DNA of 64,000 bases, from assembly GCA_964414585.1 (NCBI GenBank), contig CAYPXR010000069.1, forward strand, positions 1-64,000, written 5' to 3'. A program made the position numbers and the translations under genes. The DNA comes from DATEMU01 sp964414585. GTDB lineage: Bacteria > Planctomycetota > Phycisphaerae > UBA1845 > UTPLA1. Positions 51,850 through 60,635 of the stretch are shown here, piece by piece. The notes beneath the pieces are model-generated. The model worked only from the letters and a program-made list of their open reading frames with translations. It did not search any database and was not told the DNA's origin. The stretch's first letter is position 1; each line of letters begins with the position of its first letter.

Positions 51850-53022
51850 ATGGCCTTTGAACGCGCAACCCGGCTGGACCAGCTTCCGCCGTACCTCTTC
51901 ATCGAGATCGACCGCAAGAAGCGCGCGGCGATCGCGGCGGGTAAGGACGTGATCGACTTCGGCGTGGGCGATCCTGATCGGCCGACGCCGAAATTCATCA
52001 TCGATCGGATGGCGACGGCGATTTACGAGCCGAAGAACCATCGCTATGCCTTCGACACCGGCGTGCCGGAATACAAGGAGGTCGCGGCGGCGTGGATGCA
52101 AAAGCGATTCGGCGTCCGCGTCGATTCCAAAAGCGAAGTGCTCGCGCTCATCGGCAGCAAGGAAGGGCTCGGCCATCTGCCGCTCGCGGTCATCAACCCC
52201 GGCGACGTCGGGCTCATCCCCACGCCCGGCTATCCGGTTTACAACGCGGCGACGATCTTCGCCGGCGGCGTGCCGCACACCATGCCGCTGACCGAGGAGC
52301 GCGGGTTTCTGCCGAATCTCGAGGAAATTCCGGCCGACGTGCTCGATCGCACGGCGCTGATGTTCCTGAACTATCCGAACAACCCGACCGGCGCGGTCGC
52401 CTCGCCCGCGTTTTATGAGAAGTGCGTCGCGCTGGCGAAGAAGCACGATTTCATCATCTGCTCCGACGCGCCCTACTGCGAGATGTACTTCGACGACGCC
52501 GACCGGCCGCATTCGATCCTTGAAATCCCCGGCGCGAAGGAGTGCTGCATCGAGATGCACTCGCTTTCCAAGACGTTCAACATGACCGGCTGGCGGATCG
52601 CCTTCGCCGCGGGCCACGCCGACGTGCTCGCCGCGCTCGCCAAGGTCAAGGGCAACATGGACTCCAGCGCCTTCGGCGCGATCCAGCAGACCGCCGCCGA
52701 TGCGCTGGACCACATCGACCGGCCGGAGGTCGCCGCGATCCGCGCGCTCTACAAGGAACGCCGCGACGCGCTCGTGCCATGCCTGCAAAGGTCGGGCTTC
52801 AAGGTCTCGCCGCCGCCGGCCACGTTTTACGTCTGGACGCGCTGCCCCGCCGGGTACGACTCCATGCGCTGCGCGGCGAAGCTGCTCGACGAGGCCGCCA
52901 TCGTCGCCATCCCCGGCCTGGGCTTTGGCAAGAGCGGCGAAGGCTACGTGCGCTTTGCGCTGACCGTCGAGCGCGAGCGAATCATTGAGGCGGGCCGTCG
53001 ACTGGCGGGCCTTTCCTGGTGA
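51850..53022 (+). CDS. dapL: LL-diaminopimelate aminotransferase-type class I aminotransferase
   Basis: 390 residues. N-terminal RLDQLPPYLFIEIDRKKRAA and DFGVGDPDRPTP are the hallmark of the bacterial DapL subgroup. PLP lysine is Lys241 in SLSKTFNMTGWR; NYPNNPTGA supplies the conserved Asn, and a C-terminal arginine in EGYVRFALT binds the substrate carboxylate. Makes LL-diaminopimelate from tetrahydrodipicolinate for lysine and peptidoglycan. Overlaps folK by 4 bp. Confidence 0.88.
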   Translation: MAFERATRLDQLPPYLFIEIDRKKRAAIAAGKDVIDFGVGDPDRPTPKFIIDRMATAIYEPKNHRYAFDTGVPEYKEVAAAWMQKRFGVRVDSKSEVLALIGSKEGLGHLPLAVINPGDVGLIPTPGYPVYNAATIFAGGVPHTMPLTEERGFLPNLEEIPADVLDRTALMFLNYPNNPTGAVASPAFYEKCVALAKKHDFIICSDAPYCEMYFDDADRPHSILEIPGAKECCIEMHSLSKTFNMTGWRIAFAAGHADVLAALAKVKGNMDSSAFGAIQQTAADALDHIDRPEVAAIRALYKERRDALVPCLQRSGFKVSPPPATFYVWTRCPAGYDSMRCAAKLLDEAAIVAIPGLGFGKSGEGYVRFALTVERERIIEAGRRLAGLSW

Positions 53023-53504
53023 GTTCAAAACCGAAACAACACGACGCCTACATCGGCCTTGGCTCCAATCTCGGCCTGCGCGAGAAAAACATCGCCACGG
53101 CGTTGAACGCGCTCCAGACGACGAAAGAGATCGATGTCGTCAAAGTTTCCGGTCTCTACGAGAACAAGGCTGTCGGCGGACCGCCGGATCAGCCCGACTT
53201 CATCAACGCCGCCGCGCACGTACGCACGACGCTCTCCCCCGAACGGTTGCTGGCGGTCTGCCTGAACGTCGAATCGTCGCTCGGCCGCAAGCGAGATATT
53301 CCCTGGGGGCCGCGCACCATCGACCTCGATATCCTTTTCTACGACGACGAAATCCTCTCAACGTCGGAATTGACAATTCCCCATCCGCTCCTGCACGAAC
53401 GCCGCTTCGTACTCGAACCCCTTGCCGAGATCGCTCCGGAATTGATCCATCCGGCCATGGAAGAGACGGTCACCCAGCTTCTTAAGGCGTTGCCGACGGA
53501 ATAA
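53019..53504 (+). CDS. folK: 2-Amino-4-hydroxy-6-hydroxymethyldihydropteridine pyrophosphokinase
   Basis: 161 residues, GTG start overlapping the dapL stop. Opens with YIGLGSNLGLREKNI and carries the signature RDIPWGPRTIDLDILFYDDE (metal-binding Asp pair), then LTIPHPLLHERRFVLEPLAE. Transfers pyrophosphate from ATP to the pterin in folate synthesis. Confidence 0.95.
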   Translation: MSSKPKQHDAYIGLGSNLGLREKNIATALNALQTTKEIDVVKVSGLYENKAVGGPPDQPDFINAAAHVRTTLSPERLLAVCLNVESSLGRKRDIPWGPRTIDLDILFYDDEILSTSELTIPHPLLHERRFVLEPLAEIAPELIHPAMEETVTQLLKALPTE

Positions 53505-53549
53505 CTTCGCCATTTCCGCCCGCTTGCGATCTGTGCCACAATATCGCCC

Positions 53550-54542
53550 ATGGCATCGGTCGCGCAACAAGCCCCCGACCTTTCCGTGCAGATCGGCAAG
53601 GTCACGCTCAAAAACCCCGTGCTGACGGCGTCGGGGACCTGCGGCTATGGGAAGGAATATGCACCGTTTGTGGACCTCTCGCGCCTCGGCGGCTTCACCA
53701 CCAAGAGCGTCACCGTCCAGCCGCGACCGGGCAACGCCCCGCAGCGAATTGTTGAGACGCCGGGCGGAATGCTCAATGCCATCGGCCTCGCCAATGTCGG
53801 CCTTGACGAATTCATGGCAACGAAGATCCCGCAGATCGCCGAATTGGGCACCGCCGTCTTCGTCAACGTCGCCGGGCACAGCATCGACGACTACGTCACG
53901 GTGTGCAGCCGCGTCGATGAATCACCGGCGATCGCCGGCGTCGAACTGAACGTCTCCTGCCCGAACGTCGCCGACGGATTGATGTTCGGTACGGATGCGA
54001 AGTCCCTGCGAGAACTCGTCGCCGCGGTGCGGCCGGTCGTGAAACGCGGGACATTGATTGTGAAGCTCTCGCCGAACGTCACGGACATCAGCGCGACGGC
54101 GCGGGCCGCGATCGAAGGCGGCGCGGATGCGCTCTCGCTGGTCAATACGTTCCTCGGCATGGTCATCGACATCGAATCGCAGCGACCGGTGCTGGCCAAC
54201 GGCACGGGCGGTCTTTCCGGCCCGGCGATCCGGCCGATGGCGGTGCATCTGGTCAACAAGGTTTACCGCGAGGTCGCGCGCGACGCGAAGGCGCCGATCA
54301 TCGGCATTGGCGGCATCAGCCGCTGGCAGGACGCGGTCGAGTTCATCCTCGCCGGAGCGACCGCCGTCAGCGTGGGCACGGCGCTCTACGTCGACCCGAC
54401 GACGCCGCTGAAGATCGTCGATGGTCTCGCGGAGTATCTGACTCGTCGAGGATTGAAGTCCGTACGAGAACTCGTGGGCGCACTAAAGTATGAACCGGGC
54501 GTCAAGCCGGATCAGAAGCGCGAGGCCGGCGGCGAAGGGTAA
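53550..54542 (+). CDS. pyrD: Dihydroorotate dehydrogenase, class 1 (1B-like)
   Basis: 330 residues. FMN barrel markers: LTASGTCGYGKEYAPF, GGFTTKSVTVQPRPGN, ELNVSCPNV with catalytic-base Cys137, KLSPNVTDI, SLVNTFLGMVIDI, GIGGISRWQDAVEF. The cysteine base marks class 1 (cytosolic), not class 2. Class 1B enzymes work with a PyrK subunit, which is not adjacent. Next gene 11 bp downstream. Confidence 0.93.
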   Translation: MASVAQQAPDLSVQIGKVTLKNPVLTASGTCGYGKEYAPFVDLSRLGGFTTKSVTVQPRPGNAPQRIVETPGGMLNAIGLANVGLDEFMATKIPQIAELGTAVFVNVAGHSIDDYVTVCSRVDESPAIAGVELNVSCPNVADGLMFGTDAKSLRELVAAVRPVVKRGTLIVKLSPNVTDISATARAAIEGGADALSLVNTFLGMVIDIESQRPVLANGTGGLSGPAIRPMAVHLVNKVYREVARDAKAPIIGIGGISRWQDAVEFILAGATAVSVGTALYVDPTTPLKIVDGLAEYLTRRGLKSVRELVGALKYEPGVKPDQKREAGGEG

Positions 54543-54553
54543 AGCGAGCGATC

Positions 54554-55426
54554 ATGAATGACGGTCCCACCATCGTGACGACGGCACAACTTGTTCGACA
54601 AACCGTCAGTGCCGCGCGCGGAAAAGGCCGGACGATCGGTTTCGTCCCGACGATGGGCGCGCTTCACGCCGGGCACATCAGCCTGATCGACGCGGCGAAA
54701 AAAAACGATGACTACGTCATCGTCAGCATCTTCGTCAATCCGACGCAGTTCGGACCCAACGAAGACTTCTCCGCCTATCCGCGCACGATGGAGACGGATC
54801 GAGAAATCTGCCACAAGGCGGGCGTCGATCTGATCTTCGCGCCGGAACAATCGGAAATTTATCCGCCGGGCGATGAGACGCGGGTGCAACCGGGATCCTT
54901 GGCGGACAGACTTTGCGGACCGTTTCGACCGGGCCACTTTGAAGGCGTGTGCACCGTCGTCGCCAAGCTCTTCAACATCGTCCAGCCCGACGTCGCCTAC
55001 TTCGGACAGAAAGATGCACAGCAGGCCGCCATCATCCGCCGCATGACGACCGACCTGCGGATGCCGGTGCGGATCGAGGTGTGTCCGCTCATCCGCGACA
55101 CGGACGGTCTCGCCCTGTCCAGCCGCAACGTCCGCCTGAAAGCCAATGAACGGGAACAAGCCCTGAGTCTCTATCGCGCGCTCTGCATGGGCCGGGAGCT
55201 ATTGAAAAAAGGCGAGCCGTCGATGGGTCGGATCATCGCCGCGATGCGGGCGGAGATCGGAAAATATCCCGAAATCCGGGTCGATTACCTCAGCATCGTC
55301 GAACCCGAGACGCTGGCCGACGCAAAGAGTCCACAAGGGCCGCTGATGCTCGCCGGGGCGGTGCGGATCGGCGATGTTCGGCTCATCGACAACGTCCTCG
55401 TGGATTTACCCGCCAACCGAGGATAG
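54554..55426 (+). CDS. panC: Pantothenate synthetase
   Basis: 290 residues. ATP site GFVPTMGALHAGHISLI (His38 and His41), IFVNPTQFGPNEDFSAYPR, GVCTVVAKLFNIVQPD, YFGQKDAQQAAIIRRM and the KMSKS-like ALSSRNVRL. Condenses pantoate with beta-alanine using ATP. Confidence 0.96.
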   Translation: MNDGPTIVTTAQLVRQTVSAARGKGRTIGFVPTMGALHAGHISLIDAAKKNDDYVIVSIFVNPTQFGPNEDFSAYPRTMETDREICHKAGVDLIFAPEQSEIYPPGDETRVQPGSLADRLCGPFRPGHFEGVCTVVAKLFNIVQPDVAYFGQKDAQQAAIIRRMTTDLRMPVRIEVCPLIRDTDGLALSSRNVRLKANEREQALSLYRALCMGRELLKKGEPSMGRIIAAMRAEIGKYPEIRVDYLSIVEPETLADAKSPQGPLMLAGAVRIGDVRLIDNVLVDLPANRG

Positions 55427-55489
55427 GATCATGTCGATGGCCTTCCCGGTTTGTTTTTCGCTATTCGCTATTTATCATTCGTAATTCCT

Positions 55490-56758
55490 ATGTACCCCAC
55501 GCTGTTCAAGATTCCCTTCCTTCCCGACTGGCTGGCCGACGTCAAAAGCTACGGCGTCATGATGATGATCGCCTTTCTCTCGGGCATCTGGCTGGCCTGC
55601 CGCCGCGCCGACCGCAGCCGGGCGAATGCTGACGTCGTTCTCAATATCGGTTTCCTGGCTTTGATCTTTGGCGTCGTCGGGGCGCGGGCGATGTTTGTCC
55701 TGCACTATTGGGATACGCGATTTGCCAACCAGCCGAGCCCGCTCGGGGCGGTGTTCGACATTCGCGCCGGCGGTCTGGAGTTCTGGGGCGGGCCGCTGCT
55801 CGCAATACCGGTGATTGCCATTTATCTGCGTTACATCGCCAAGGTCTCGGCGCGATGGTATCTCGACATCACGGTGCCGTCGCTGGCGTGGGGGCTGGCG
55901 ATCACCCGAATCGGCTGCTTCCTGAACGGTTGCTGCTGGGGTTCGACCTGCATCGACGAACACGACCCGGCATGGAACAAGGCGGCACTGCCCTGGGCCG
56001 TGCATTTTCCCTACGGCAGCCCGGCCATGGCCCAGCAGTATCAATTCGGCCAGCTCACTTTGCCGAAGGAATTGATCCTCACGGTCGGCTCGGGCGAAAG
56101 TTTCCCCCTTTCGCCTGAATACATCGACGCCGCGGTCAAGGACGAAGGACGCACGACGGCCCGCCTGCAATCGGACCATCAGGCGGCCGTCAAGGAACTC
56201 GGCCGTCTGCAAAACGCCCATGGCGATGAAAGCGCCATCACCGCCGCGAAGAAACAGGAAGAATCGGCGCGGCAGGCGCTGATTCGCTACGAACACAGCT
56301 CACCGATCGGCGTGGTGGAGGCGCACGCACGAAAATACGGGCTGAGTGTCAGCGAATTGTCGCAGCTTGCGCACGCTTACCGCTCCAAGCCGGTCCATCC
56401 GACCCAGCTCTACGAAATGATCAGCGGCCTGCTTATCTCCTGGCTGTTGAACGAAATGTTTTACTATCGCAGGCGCCACGGCATCCTGCTCGGCTGGTTC
56501 CTGATTCTTTATTCGATCTCGCGCCTCCTGTTGGAGGCCATCCGTCAAGACAACCCGCTCGACGTCGGGGGCCTGACCATCTCGCAGGCGATCAGCCTCG
56601 GCTGTTTCACCGCCGGCGTGCTGTGGCTCTGGTTCGTCTACACCCGGTTGCCGATGGTGAGCCCGCGCGTCGCGCCTTTTTACCCTCCGGAAGATATCGA
56701 CGAGCCGCTCGCCGCCGCATCGTCGCGGTCCGAAGCACCCATCGCGCGAAAACGATGA
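55490..56758 (+). CDS. lgt: Prolipoprotein diacylglyceryl transferase with a large insertion
   Basis: 422 residues from ATG 55490 (family ~270-300). Membrane segments and Lgt signatures: VKSYGVMMMIAFLSGIW, VVGARAMFVLHYWD, GGLEFWGGPLLAIP, ITRIGCFLNGCCWGS, HPTQLYEMISGLLISWLL, ILYSISRLLLEAIR. Between ALPWAVHFPYGSPA and HPTQLYE sits a soluble insert of ~130 residues, partly coiled-coil (VKDEGRTTARLQSDHQAAVK, ESAITAAKKQEES). Attaches diacylglycerol to the lipobox cysteine. The longer frame from 55451 is unlikely. Confidence 0.93.
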   Translation: MYPTLFKIPFLPDWLADVKSYGVMMMIAFLSGIWLACRRADRSRANADVVLNIGFLALIFGVVGARAMFVLHYWDTRFANQPSPLGAVFDIRAGGLEFWGGPLLAIPVIAIYLRYIAKVSARWYLDITVPSLAWGLAITRIGCFLNGCCWGSTCIDEHDPAWNKAALPWAVHFPYGSPAMAQQYQFGQLTLPKELILTVGSGESFPLSPEYIDAAVKDEGRTTARLQSDHQAAVKELGRLQNAHGDESAITAAKKQEESARQALIRYEHSSPIGVVEAHARKYGLSVSELSQLAHAYRSKPVHPTQLYEMISGLLISWLLNEMFYYRRRHGILLGWFLILYSISRLLLEAIRQDNPLDVGGLTISQAISLGCFTAGVLWLWFVYTRLPMVSPRVAPFYPPEDIDEPLAAASSRSEAPIARKR

Positions 56759-56795
56759 CGGCGGGGCCGATTGTCGCAGCGAAACCCGTACTTTC

Positions 56796-58418
56796 ATGCG
56801 CCTTTTCCCGGCCATCCTGACGATTTCTTGTTTCGCGGCGCTGCCCGCATCGGCGCGGGGACCGTCCGGCGGCGGGACCATGTCGTTCAAGAACAATCTC
56901 CTGCCGGGCCAATTGACCGAGCATCGCGTCAAACGCGTGACCCGGCGGACGATGCAAAAGGGCGACGTCTCCGAGGTCCTGACCTATCAACAAAACGCCG
57001 ACTGGCTGCACTGCAACATCGACGAGCCCAAGCCGGGGAGCGCGATGCTCTATCAGATGATGGTCGATCATCCGCCGACGGTCGTGAAAGTGACGCGCGA
57101 CGGGAAGAAGGTTTCCCCGACGCCGGAAGCCTCGCAGTTCAATCTGCCGCTGGGCTCGACGCGGCTGCACAGTTCGGCGACCACGTCGCGAGATGCAGAA
57201 GTGCAGGCCCCGATCACCGCACCGGTCCAGCAGGCCGTGTTGACCGGCCTTCTGGATTTCGCGCACTGGCCGGCGGGGACCGTCGTCGCGGGCCATCGCT
57301 GGCAGCGCGATTTTTCCTGTGAGGGCTTTGCAGGAACCCAGACGTTTGAGTTTGTCGATACCGTGAAGCTCGGCGACACGATGACCGCCCGGGTCACCCT
57401 CTTCGTCGAGGGGCACTTCACCGGCGGTCTGGAGCGGGAATACTCCTATGGCAAGGGGCAGGCCCTGATGTACTGGTCGCGACCGGATCGGACGCTCCTC
57501 AAGATGGAGGGTCAGGCCGACTACGAACGAAATCGCGAAGGGAAGCCAGATCAGTATCATCTCAAACTCAACGTCGACCTGGCCACGTCCAAACAGTTGA
57601 CCGACGACGAGCAGGAGCAAGTCAAAGTGGAATTGACCGTCTTCGCCGAAGCGCTGAAAAAATATCGCGCCAAGGACGTGAAATCGACGCTGGAGATTTG
57701 CCGGAACTTTCGCTCGCAATGGCCGAAATCCCGGTGGCTGCCCGCCGTGGCCGAACTGGAAGCGCAAGCCGCTCCCAAACCGTCGGAGCAGAGCCGCCTC
57801 AGCGCCGACCAGTTGAAAAAGGTGTTGATGCAGACCATTGTCGCATGGGAGGCCGCACGAACCTCCGGCGAGCATGACTTACAGGAAAAGGCGAGAGGGA
57901 CGCTCGCGCAGGTAGCCATTGAATACCGCGTGAAACTGGAGAAGCTGGCCCGCGACAAGGACTCCTCCGTGCGCAGCCAGGCGGTCTTCGCACTCGCGAT
58001 GGGGAAAAACCCCGAAGACGCGGCCATCGTTCAAAAGGCGATAAACGACAAATCCCCAACCGTGCGCGCGATGGCGCTTGCCGGTTGCGTCGCCCGCGGC
58101 CGATCGGACATCCACGCCGATTTGCTCATCGCGCGGCTCGACGACGACGAAGCCGGCGTCCGACGCCGGGCGTGTCAGGCCGTCGCCGCCTGCGTGCCGC
58201 CGGAGCATTTCTCCATCGTGAAAATCGTCGAAAAGCTCGATCATCTCATGGTCTATGACGACAGCGACCTCGTCCGCAAAGAGGCGATCCGGGCGCTCGC
58301 CGTCGTCGGCGCGCCGGCCGACATTCCCAGGCTCGAAAAGGCCCTCACGCACGAGATGAATCACGATAATCGCGACGAGATCGAGAAGGCCATCAAAGCC
58401 CTTCGCAACAAGGGCTGA
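56796..58418 (+). CDS. Exported HEAT-repeat protein
   Basis: 540 residues with a signal peptide (LFPAILTISCFAALPASARG). Residues 30-300 are an uncharacterised beta-rich domain (FVDTVKLGDTMTARVTLFVE); a helical region follows, then about four HEAT repeats near 370-535 (DKDSSVRSQAVFALAMGKNP, DKSPTVRAMALAGCVARG, DDDEAGVRRRACQAVAACVP, DSDLVRKEAIRALAVVGAPA). Probably a periplasmic binding scaffold. Co-oriented with lgt, 37 bp away. Confidence 0.75.
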   Translation: MRLFPAILTISCFAALPASARGPSGGGTMSFKNNLLPGQLTEHRVKRVTRRTMQKGDVSEVLTYQQNADWLHCNIDEPKPGSAMLYQMMVDHPPTVVKVTRDGKKVSPTPEASQFNLPLGSTRLHSSATTSRDAEVQAPITAPVQQAVLTGLLDFAHWPAGTVVAGHRWQRDFSCEGFAGTQTFEFVDTVKLGDTMTARVTLFVEGHFTGGLEREYSYGKGQALMYWSRPDRTLLKMEGQADYERNREGKPDQYHLKLNVDLATSKQLTDDEQEQVKVELTVFAEALKKYRAKDVKSTLEICRNFRSQWPKSRWLPAVAELEAQAAPKPSEQSRLSADQLKKVLMQTIVAWEAARTSGEHDLQEKARGTLAQVAIEYRVKLEKLARDKDSSVRSQAVFALAMGKNPEDAAIVQKAINDKSPTVRAMALAGCVARGRSDIHADLLIARLDDDEAGVRRRACQAVAACVPPEHFSIVKIVEKLDHLMVYDDSDLVRKEAIRALAVVGAPADIPRLEKALTHEMNHDNRDEIEKAIKALRNKG

Positions 58419-58438
58419 TTCGGCGAAGATGATCGCCG

Positions 58439-60601
58439 TTGACCTCGATCCCGCCCAACTTGTCGGATCGCCGCACGGCGAAATCGCGCGAACGCCTCCG
58501 CCTGGGCATCGGAATGGTCGCGGCGTGTGCCCTCGTCGCCTTCGCGCATGCCCCGGCCCTGAACGCCAAGGCGCTCTTCATCGACGACGGCGAGTTTGTC
58601 ATCGAAAATCCGCTCGTCCTGCATCCAAGCGTGGAATCGGCCCGGCGGTTCATGAGCGAGGTGCTTGAACCCTCCACCGTTTCGGGCTATTACCTGCCGC
58701 TATCGATGATCTCGCTCATGCTCGACGTCGCCATGGGCGGCGGGCCGGACCACCTGGCGACGTTTCATCGCACCAGCCTCGTGCTCCATCTCATCAACAC
58801 CGCCCTCATCATTCTGATCCTCTATCGCCTCTTCAAACGGCCGATCGTCGCATCGCTTGTCGGGCTTCTCTTTGGCGTACATCCGCTCACTGTCGAGCCG
58901 ATTGCCTGGCTCGGCGAGCGAAAGACGCTGCTGTGCACCTTCTTTTTTCTGACGAGCATCCTCGCCTATTTGAGTTACACCGAGCGGCGACGCCGGCCGA
59001 GCTATGGCCTATCGCTCGCGCTCTTCGTCCTCGCGCTGCTTTCCAAGCCGACCTGCACGCCGCTACCGGTCGTGCTTCTGCTGATCGATTGGTGGCCGCT
59101 GGGGCGGCTAACGCGCAAGGCGGTATTGGAAAAAATCCCGTTTCTGGTCGTTGCGGCGATCTTCGCGTTGATCACGCTGATCTCGCACGAGCGCACGTCG
59201 GACGTCTCGGACGTCGCCTCCGCGTCGCCGATGCGCGCGATCCTGATCCTGTGCCACAACATCGTCTATTACCTCTACGAGATCGTCTGGCCGCGCCATC
59301 TCAAGCCGCTCTACCTTTTGCCAAATCCGCTCAACCTTTCCCATCGAATGGTCCTCATCGGTGTCATCGGGACCGTCATCCTCATCCCGCTGCTGATCGC
59401 TACCCTCCGCTGGACGCGGGCGATCCTCGCCGGCTGGCTCATCTTCTTCATCGCGATCTTCCCCACGCTGGGTGTCGTTCAATTCACTGAATATCTCGCC
59501 TGGGACAAGTACGTCTATCTACCGGCGATCGGGCTGCTCCTTATCGTCGCATGGGCCCTGGGCCGTGCCGCAGACGGCGTGGAGCGTCGGGCGGTTCCAT
59601 CCATCGGAAAATTCGCCCTTTGCGGCGGCCTTGTTGTGCTCGTCGGCTTGGAAATGCTCGGCACGCGCCGGCAATTGGCCCTGTGGCAGGACTCCGAAAC
59701 ACTCGTCCGCTACGCCCTCGAACACGAACCTCGCTCCGGCATCCTGCATCACCGGCTCGGCGGAATGCTGGAGGTGGCCGGCAAACCAGAGGAGGCTTTC
59801 AACGAGTATGAGACCGCCGTGCGGCTGATGCCCAATAACCCCTTCGCACAGAACAGCCTAGCGCTGGCATTGTCGTCACGCGGCCGCGACCTCGAGGCCG
59901 CCGAGCACTTCAAAACGGCGCTGCGGGTGAAGCATGTCCCCTTCGAAGCCCATTACAATTATGGCCTGTTTCTCGCGAAGCACGGCCGTCGGCCGCAAGC
60001 CATCGAGCAATTCGCGGCAGCCCTGCAAAAGCGTCCCCATTTCACGGAGGCGCACATCCATCTGGCTGACGCACTCGCCGACGAGGGGCGATTCGCCGAA
60101 GCGATGAATCATTACGTCGCGGCCCTAGAGGACCGCCCAGACTCGCCGCTCCTGCACAACAACCTCGGCTCGGTCCTGCGCGGAATGGGCCGCATCGATG
60201 AAGCAATCGCCGAGTACCAGGCGGCCCTGGCGCTCGATCCGCGATTCGCCAACTCCATGATCAATCTGGCAAATGCATTTCGGCAAAAAGGGCGACTGGA
60301 CGGAGCCATCGAAAAATACCGCGCCGCCATCGCCATGGATCCTTCCATCGGCGCGGCGCACCTCAACCTCGGTACGGCGTTGTTGGAAAAGAAAAAATAC
60401 TCCGAAGCGGAGACGGCCCTCCGCGAAGCGGTTCGCCTGCTGCCCGATAACGCCGATGCACATTTCTATTTTGGCAGGACGCTGGAGGAATTGGGTCGCA
60501 CGGATGAAGCCGCAAAGGAATATGAAGAGACGTTGCGCCTGAAACCGAATCATGCGGGGGCCGCAGAAAAAATCAAAAAATATCGTCACAACCCCCGTTG
60601 A
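58439..60601 (+). CDS. Polytopic membrane protein with TPR tail (TMTC/DUF1736-like)
   Basis: 720 residues, TTG start at 58439 (weak ribosome site). Residues ~25-415 are polytopic: FIDDGEFVIENPLVLHP after helix 1, YLPLSMISLMLDVAMGGG, LFGVHPLTVEPIAWLGERKT, LCTFFFLTSILAYLSY, SKPTCTPLPVVLLLIDWWPL. Residues ~430-715 hold about seven TPR units (e.g. GRIDEAIAEYQAALALDPRF, YSEAETALREAVRLLP). The organisation matches eukaryotic TMTC O-mannosyltransferases and their bacterial relatives, so a glycosyl-transfer role is possible. Confidence 0.8.
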   Translation: MTSIPPNLSDRRTAKSRERLRLGIGMVAACALVAFAHAPALNAKALFIDDGEFVIENPLVLHPSVESARRFMSEVLEPSTVSGYYLPLSMISLMLDVAMGGGPDHLATFHRTSLVLHLINTALIILILYRLFKRPIVASLVGLLFGVHPLTVEPIAWLGERKTLLCTFFFLTSILAYLSYTERRRRPSYGLSLALFVLALLSKPTCTPLPVVLLLIDWWPLGRLTRKAVLEKIPFLVVAAIFALITLISHERTSDVSDVASASPMRAILILCHNIVYYLYEIVWPRHLKPLYLLPNPLNLSHRMVLIGVIGTVILIPLLIATLRWTRAILAGWLIFFIAIFPTLGVVQFTEYLAWDKYVYLPAIGLLLIVAWALGRAADGVERRAVPSIGKFALCGGLVVLVGLEMLGTRRQLALWQDSETLVRYALEHEPRSGILHHRLGGMLEVAGKPEEAFNEYETAVRLMPNNPFAQNSLALALSSRGRDLEAAEHFKTALRVKHVPFEAHYNYGLFLAKHGRRPQAIEQFAAALQKRPHFTEAHIHLADALADEGRFAEAMNHYVAALEDRPDSPLLHNNLGSVLRGMGRIDEAIAEYQAALALDPRFANSMINLANAFRQKGRLDGAIEKYRAAIAMDPSIGAAHLNLGTALLEKKKYSEAETALREAVRLLPDNADAHFYFGRTLEELGRTDEAAKEYEETLRLKPNHAGAAEKIKKYRHNPR

Positions 60602-60635
60602 GACAGTGAAATAACTATTCGAAAATTGTAGTCCG

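Noticed and set aside
51491..51952. 153-codon frame in the repeat-rich island, overlapping dapL
   Set aside because: It runs through inverted and tandem repeats and into the dapL 5' end in another frame; no protein features.
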